From NCBI GenBank assembly GCA_031264205.1, contig JAISEH010000014.1:1-14115 (forward strand): 14,115 nt of DNA, in the 5' to 3' direction. The stretch is from Candidatus Margulisiibacteriota bacterium (GTDB lineage: Bacteria; Margulisbacteria; Termititenacia; Termititenacales; Termititenacaceae). Below the pieces are notes generated by a model. That model saw only the letters and a program-made list of their open reading frames with translations, was not told the origin of the DNA and searched no databases. The position numbers were made by a program, and so were the translations under genes. Below, one piece after another: positions 7,696 through 11,480 of this stretch. How positions within the stretch are numbered: position 1 is the stretch's first letter; the number at the start of each line of letters is the position of its first letter.

Positions 7696-9150
7696 TTGGC
7701 CAAAGATTTAAAAGATATTATTGCGAACAGCAGGAGAATTCATTTTGTCGGCATCGGCGGATGCGGTATGTCGGCTATCGCCCGCGTCATGCTGTCGATG
7801 GGCTACAAAGTTTCCGGCTCCGACAGCAAAGAATCCGCCAATACGATACGTCTCAAAGAGCTGGGCGCGGCGGTGTTTATCGGCCATGACGCCATGCATA
7901 TCCGCGGCGCGCAGGCGCTCGTATACACCGCGGCGGTCGATCTGACAAATCCCGAGCTGCAAGAAGCACAAAATCTGCGCCTGCCGATCTTTGGGCGCGC
8001 CCAAGTGTTGGGTTACTTGATGTCGCTGTACCCGGAGAGTATTGCGGTGGCTGGCACGCACGGCAAGACCACGACTTCCGCGATGCTGTCGGTGATTTTG
8101 GCGCGGCTGGGTCTGGACCCGACCTATATGATCGGCGGAGAAGTGGCCAATCTCAACAGCAACGGCGGCTGCGGCCAGTCCAAATATTTTGTGGCGGAAG
8201 CGGACGAATCAGACAGCTCGATCCAATTTCTGGAGCCGAAAATTTTGATCTTAAACAACATCGAAAAAGACCATCTCGATCATTTTGCCGGACTGGAAGA
8301 GATCGTAGAATTATTCCGCGGCTGTGTGGAAAAATTGACGCAAAGGCCGGAGCATTTGCTGGTGTTGAACCCGGAGCAGTGGGGCAATAAAATTTTATTT
8401 GAAAAAATCCAAGAAAATAAAAAACTAAAGGTAATAACTTTTGGTTTGTCCAGCGGCGTCAATTATCAGGCGGCAAATATCCGTTACAAAGACCACGGCT
8501 CGGTTTTCACGGCGCTCAAAGACGGCGTGGCTCTGGGCGATCTGGAGCTGGCTATTCCGGGCGAACACAATATTTTAAACGCGCTGGCGGTTTTGGCGGT
8601 CAGTCTGCAGCTCGGGCTGGATTTTCCCAAAATCAAAGAGGCGCTGCTGACTTTTACCGGAGCGAAACGGCGATTTTCTTTGATCGGCTCAAGCTGCGGC
8701 GTGAAGATTTATGATGATTACGCGCATCACCCGACGGAGATCAAGGCGACTCTGGCCGCCGCGCGGCGGGTTTTTCCGCGCAGCCGGATTTTCTGTGTGT
8801 TTCAGCCGCACCGCTATTCGCGCACCATGCATTTTCTCAATGACTTTGCCGAGAGTTTCAGCGACGCCGACCGCGTATTTGTGACCGGCGTGTACGCCGC
8901 GGGTGAAAAACCGATCGCCGGTGTGGACGCGCGGGCTATCGTAGCCAAAATGAACGCGCCGGAAAAAGCTTGTTTTGTCGAGAAAAAAGAAGATGTGGCC
9001 GATATTGCGCTGCGCGAGCTGGACAAGGGCGATGTTTTTTTTACGCTCGGCGCCGGCGATATTTACGCCGTCGGCAAAGAAATTCTCAATCGTCTGCGCA
9101 GCAAAGCTCCGGTCCGCAAAAATGCAAAAGAAATTATCCGCATCGCTTAA
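7696..9150 (+). CDS. murC: UDP-N-acetylmuramate--L-alanine ligase
   Basis: MurC adds L-alanine to UDP-MurNAc in the cytoplasm, the first step of stem-peptide synthesis. The 484-residue length is normal. The three Mur-ligase domains are clear. The UDP-binding N-domain has GIGGCGMS (about residues 19-26). The ATP-binding domain has GTHGKTTT (about 120-127), EADESD and NNIEKDHLDH (Asp192 region). The C-terminal domain has YDDYAHHPTE (about 339-347), FQPHRYSRT and LGAGDIY. An in-frame TGA at 7678 and the lack of any ATG or GTG before GIGG leave TTG at 7696 as the only standard start. No Shine-Dalgarno precedes it. It overlaps murB by 29 nt. It is the first gene of a four-gene wall/division operon. 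Confidence 0.96.
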   Translation: MAKDLKDIIANSRRIHFVGIGGCGMSAIARVMLSMGYKVSGSDSKESANTIRLKELGAAVFIGHDAMHIRGAQALVYTAAVDLTNPELQEAQNLRLPIFGRAQVLGYLMSLYPESIAVAGTHGKTTTSAMLSVILARLGLDPTYMIGGEVANLNSNGGCGQSKYFVAEADESDSSIQFLEPKILILNNIEKDHLDHFAGLEEIVELFRGCVEKLTQRPEHLLVLNPEQWGNKILFEKIQENKKLKVITFGLSSGVNYQAANIRYKDHGSVFTALKDGVALGDLELAIPGEHNILNALAVLAVSLQLGLDFPKIKEALLTFTGAKRRFSLIGSSCGVKIYDDYAHHPTEIKATLAAARRVFPRSRIFCVFQPHRYSRTMHFLNDFAESFSDADRVFVTGVYAAGEKPIAGVDARAIVAKMNAPEKACFVEKKEDVADIALRELDKGDVFFTLGAGDIYAVGKEILNRLRSKAPVRKNAKEIIRIA

Positions 9151-9919
9151 AGATTTTTCCGCGCTGCGCATCGGCGGACAGGCGGACACAATTTATTTTC
9201 CCGAAACTATAGCGGAGTTGACAGAGCTTTTGGACGAGCGGCCGGCCCGGCCGGTGGTCGGCGGCTGCACCAATGTTTTTTTCGGCGACTTGCCGGAATT
9301 GATCTGCACTAAATATTTGAACAAGATTAACGAGACGACCGCCGGTGTTGAGGCGGAATGTGGCGCGCTGCTGGAAAAACTTTTTGATTTTGCGGCCGGT
9401 GTGCCGGCGACTGTCGGCGGCGGCGTGATGATGAATTTCGGCGCTTTCGGTTTTGAACTCAAAGATTTTTTGCGTTCGGCGCGGGTCTGGCAAGACGGCG
9501 CGGTTAAAATTTTGCCGACGGCGGAATTGCGCTTGGGTTACCGCGCGGCGGATTTTGCCGGAATTGTGTTATCCGCCGTGTTTGAAAAAAAACAGCTAGA
9601 TAAAAAAGCCGAATATCTCAAACTGCGTCAGGAAAAAATGCCGTGGGGACAGCCGAATATCGGCTCGATTTTTAAAAATCCCGCCGGTCTGTCCGCCGGT
9701 AAATTGATCGAGGACGCCGGCTTAAAAGGTTATAAATATAAAGACCTGCAAGTCGCGGAAAAGCACGCCAATATTGTGGTGAATAACGGCGCGGCTGTCG
9801 CGCGGGATCTGCTGGAATTGATCGCGCGGATCCGGCGAACTGTGCGGGAGCGGACAAATATATTGTTGGAGACAGAAGCGCGGTATCTTGGCCAGATCGA
9901 AAATGGAGCTGGCCGATGA
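9122..9919 (+). CDS. murB: UDP-N-acetylenolpyruvoylglucosamine reductase
   Basis: MurB is the FAD enzyme that reduces UDP-GlcNAc-enolpyruvate with NADPH to UDP-MurNAc, the substrate of MurC. The frame is open further upstream inside murC, but homology starts at LKDFSALRIGGQAD. The ATG at 9122 is therefore the start, giving 265 residues of the compact, type II-like form. Visible motifs are VGGCTNVFF (residues 46-54, the FAD loop, usually GGGSN), GVPATVGGGVMMNFGAFG, GYR (Arg141), GSIFKNP with the proton-donor serine Ser182, AGKLIEDAGLKG, EKHANIVVN, and ETEAR (Glu252). The catalytic Arg/Ser/Glu set is thus present. The 29-nt overlap with murC and the ATGA overlap with ddl imply coupled translation. 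No clear Shine-Dalgarno is seen. Confidence 0.94.
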   Translation: MQKKLSASLKDFSALRIGGQADTIYFPETIAELTELLDERPARPVVGGCTNVFFGDLPELICTKYLNKINETTAGVEAECGALLEKLFDFAAGVPATVGGGVMMNFGAFGFELKDFLRSARVWQDGAVKILPTAELRLGYRAADFAGIVLSAVFEKKQLDKKAEYLKLRQEKMPWGQPNIGSIFKNPAGLSAGKLIEDAGLKGYKYKDLQVAEKHANIVVNNGAAVARDLLELIARIRRTVRERTNILLETEARYLGQIENGAGR

Positions 9920-10824
9920 AAACTAAATTGATCGGCGTGCTGATGGGCGGTGTGAGTTCGGAGCGCGAGATCTCCCTGCGTTCCGGCCGAAATGTCGCCG
10001 CCGCTTTGGTTTCCAAAGGATACAGAGTGCGAGAAATAGATATTACTTCTCAAAACTGCTATGAGCAGCTAAAAAACATTGACGTGGCCTACAATATATT
10101 GCATGGCGCTTTTGGCGAGGACGGCGGCGTGCAAAAAATTCTGGAGGAGCTGCGGATCCCTTATACCGGCTCCGGCATCAGCGCGTCGCAAAATTGTATG
10201 CACAAGGTCCAAACGAAAAGGATTTTAGAAAAAAATAATTTGCCGACGCCGCGTTATCAGACGCTCAAGGCTCTGTCTGAAGTAAATTTTGCGGCGCCTT
10301 GCGTGGTCAAAGCCGTGTCGGAAGGTTCCAGCATCGGCGTGTCGATCGTGAAAAATCAAAACGAACTGTTGCCCGTGGTGGAAAAATCTTTGTCTGCTTA
10401 TCCGGAGATTTTTATTGAGGAATTTATTTCCGGCGCCGAAGTTACAGTCGGTGTGCTGCCGGTAAACGGCGCGCTGACCGCTTTGCCGATTTTGGAATTG
10501 CGGCCCAAAAATGAATTTTACGATTTTGCGGCCAAATACACGCCGGGCGGCACGGAATTTATTTTGCCGGCGGAGCTGTCGCCAGCGGTTACGGCCAGGA
10601 CGCAGGAGCTGGCCAGACAAGCTTATCTGGCGCTGAATTGCGCTGGCGCGGCGCGCGTGGATTTTGTCGTGCAAGACCGGCGAGATCCGTATATTTTGGA
10701 AATCAACACCAATCCGGGCATGACCGATCAATCCGATTTGCCGGCTGAAGCCCGCGCGCTGGGAATTGACTTCCCTGATTTGGCGGAAATGATTTTGTTG
10801 TCCGCCGCTGTGGGGAAACATTGA
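9916..10824 (+). CDS. ddl: D-alanine--D-alanine ligase
   Basis: Ddl joins two D-alanines with ATP to supply the end of the stem peptide. The 302-residue ATP-grasp protein has GGVSSEREISLRSG (Glu16, binds the first D-Ala), HGAFGEDG, the ATP-loop VVKAVSEGSSIGVS (Ser138 of the usual Glu-Ser-Tyr triad), the omega loop FYDFAAKYTPGG (Tyr208), and the Mg-binding DPYILEINTNPGMT. The Lys-Tyr in the omega loop fits a D-Ala-D-Ala rather than D-Ala-D-Lac enzyme. One oddity is that the segment after NPGMT, usually xxSLVPxAA, reads DQSDLPAEA. Its ATG overlaps the murB stop as ATGA, and its TGA is 1 nt before the next gene. Confidence 0.95.
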   Translation: MKTKLIGVLMGGVSSEREISLRSGRNVAAALVSKGYRVREIDITSQNCYEQLKNIDVAYNILHGAFGEDGGVQKILEELRIPYTGSGISASQNCMHKVQTKRILEKNNLPTPRYQTLKALSEVNFAAPCVVKAVSEGSSIGVSIVKNQNELLPVVEKSLSAYPEIFIEEFISGAEVTVGVLPVNGALTALPILELRPKNEFYDFAAKYTPGGTEFILPAELSPAVTARTQELARQAYLALNCAGAARVDFVVQDRRDPYILEINTNPGMTDQSDLPAEARALGIDFPDLAEMILLSAAVGKH

Positions 10825-10825
10825 C

Positions 10826-11209
10826 ATGGCCAGAAAACTTTTAGCGCTGCTGATCTTGCTTGTCTTGTGTTTCAGCGCCGGATTGGGTTTTTGGTATCTA
10901 TCTTTTTCTGAAGAAATGGTGTTGGAGCAGACAGTCGCTGTTGAGGAGTTTGGTGTTTCGAGCAATATTCGAGAGCTGGCCGCGCTGCTGGGAAATATTT
11001 ATGATCGCGGAGATTTCGAGATCGACGCTGCCAATCCCAACAATTTGCGCGTGATCGTCGACGGGCGGTTGATTTTTAAATTTGGCCAGCCGGTCGATCT
11101 GGCGCAAAAATATGACGCGCTGCTCAGCGTATTGCAGGACATCAAAGATGATTTGCCAAAAATCCAGTACGTCGATGTCAGCTCTTACCGGACGCCAGCG
11201 GTGAGATAA
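10826..11209 (+). CDS. Short FtsQ/DivIB-like division protein lacking POTRA
   Basis: This 127-residue protein has one N-terminal membrane segment (about residues 4-25, after the positive start MARK), so it is a type II membrane protein facing the periplasm. The rest resembles the end of the FtsQ beta domain: a strand with NNLRVIVDGRLIFKFGQP, a helix DLAQKYDALLSVLQDI, and a final strand IQYVDVSSYRTPAVR, comparable to the FtsQ ending (I)DLR(Y/F)...avr. The position after ddl is where ftsQ sits in many dcw clusters. Usual FtsQ is about 220-280 residues, with a POTRA domain of about 70 residues between the membrane and beta domains. Here only about 35 residues separate the membrane segment from the recognisable part. 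FtsQ is the best call from context plus the C-terminus, but sequence similarity is weak. No ftsA or ftsZ follows. Confidence 0.6.
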   Translation: MARKLLALLILLVLCFSAGLGFWYLSFSEEMVLEQTVAVEEFGVSSNIRELAALLGNIYDRGDFEIDAANPNNLRVIVDGRLIFKFGQPVDLAQKYDALLSVLQDIKDDLPKIQYVDVSSYRTPAVR

Positions 11210-11234
11210 TAAAGTAGTCTCTTGGTGCGGTTTC

Positions 11235-11243
11235 TGTTATACT
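11235..11243 (+). promoter_or_regulatory. Extended -10 promoter of tRNA-Pro
   Basis: TGTTATACT matches an extended -10 (TGn TATAcT). It lies 12 nt before the mature tRNA 5' end, with a predicted transcription start near 11250. The -35 region (TAGTCT, 11215-11220, 17-bp spacer) is poor. Confidence 0.5.
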
Positions 11244-11255
11244 GTTTCCCATCTG

Positions 11256-11332
11256 CGGGCTATAGCGCAGTTGGCTAGCGTACTTGCATGGGGTGCAAGG
11301 GGTCCCCGGTTCGAGTCCGGGTAGCCCGACCA
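11256..11332 (+). tRNA. tRNA-Pro (anticodon GGG, decodes CCC/CCU)
   Basis: The full cloverleaf can be drawn by eye. The acceptor CGGGCTA pairs with TAGCCCG. The D stem is GCGC/GCGT. The anticodon stem CTTGC/GCAAG encloses the loop ATGGGGT, with U33, anticodon GGG at 11290-11292 and G37. The T stem CCCGG/CCGGG has the loop TTCGAGT. The discriminator A is followed by an encoded CCA. The C1-G72 pair, A73 and G37 are usual for bacterial tRNA-Pro. It is 77 nt with CCA and has no intron. The encoded CCA forms part of the hairpin described at 11330-11358. Confidence 0.96.
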
Positions 11333-11358
11333 AAATTTTCGCCAAGCGAAAATTTTGG
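11330..11358. repeat. Perfect 12-bp inverted repeat beginning on the tRNA CCA end
   Basis: CCAAAATTTTCG (11330-11341), loop CCAAG, CGAAAATTTTGG (11347-11358): all 12 pairs match. The first three bases are the encoded CCA of tRNA-Pro. No T-run follows, so it is not a classical terminator. It may act as a 3'-trailer processing or protection hairpin, a short palindromic repeat element, or an integration-site remnant. Confidence 0.8.
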
Positions 11359-11364
11359 CCTCAA

Positions 11365-11380
11365 GCTGCCGCTAGGCAGC
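11365..11380. repeat. Second hairpin downstream of tRNA-Pro
   Basis: GCTGCC (11365-11370), loop GCTA, GGCAGC (11375-11380) is a perfect 6-bp GC-rich stem starting 6 nt after the first hairpin. It is not followed by a T-run. Confidence 0.6.
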
Positions 11381-11383
11381 GCA

Positions 11384-11436
11384 GAGGACTCGGCTAAGCA
11401 AGAATAGCGTAGTTGCCAACTGGCCGAAGTGACCTC
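11384..11436 (+). other. Possible structured RNA segment between tRNA-Pro and the next gene
   Basis: GAGG-ACT-CGGC (11384-11394) can pair with GCCG-AGT-CCTC (11423-11436) as an 11-bp stem with two small bulges. It encloses a small AGTT-GCC-AACT hairpin (11411-11421). Together with the two preceding hairpins, nearly all of 11330-11436 can fold. No known RNA family is recognised. The remaining 11437-11476 is the leader of the next gene, and I see no promoter in it. Confidence 0.35.
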
Positions 11437-11457
11437 GAACTTAACAAGCACAAGCAT

Positions 11458-11480
11458 ATGAGGGCAGTATGACGATATGA
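11458..11480 (+). other. Two tiny overlapping reading frames leading into the next gene
   Basis: ATG AGG GCA GTA TGA (11458-11472) overlaps ATG ACG ATA TGA (11469-11480) by ATGA, which in turn overlaps the ATG of the large gene at 11477 by ATGA. All three reading frames are used in turn. GAGGG (11460-11464) could serve the second or third start. Termination-reinitiation is possible; chance is also plausible. Confidence 0.3.

Noticed and set aside
8975..9121. Upstream extension of murB inside murC
   Set aside because: This stretch translates to an arginine-rich shadow without MurB similarity. The ATG at 9122 precedes the conserved N-terminus.
11330..11358. Rho-independent terminator for tRNA-Pro
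   Set aside because: The stem is AT-rich in its middle and is followed by GGCCTCAAG rather than a T-tract.
11275..11457. Minus-strand 60-codon frame across the tRNA (contains RTRTGDPLHPMQVR)
   Set aside because: It is the reverse complement of tRNA-Pro and its hairpins. This peptide type is a known misannotation from tRNA antisense strands.
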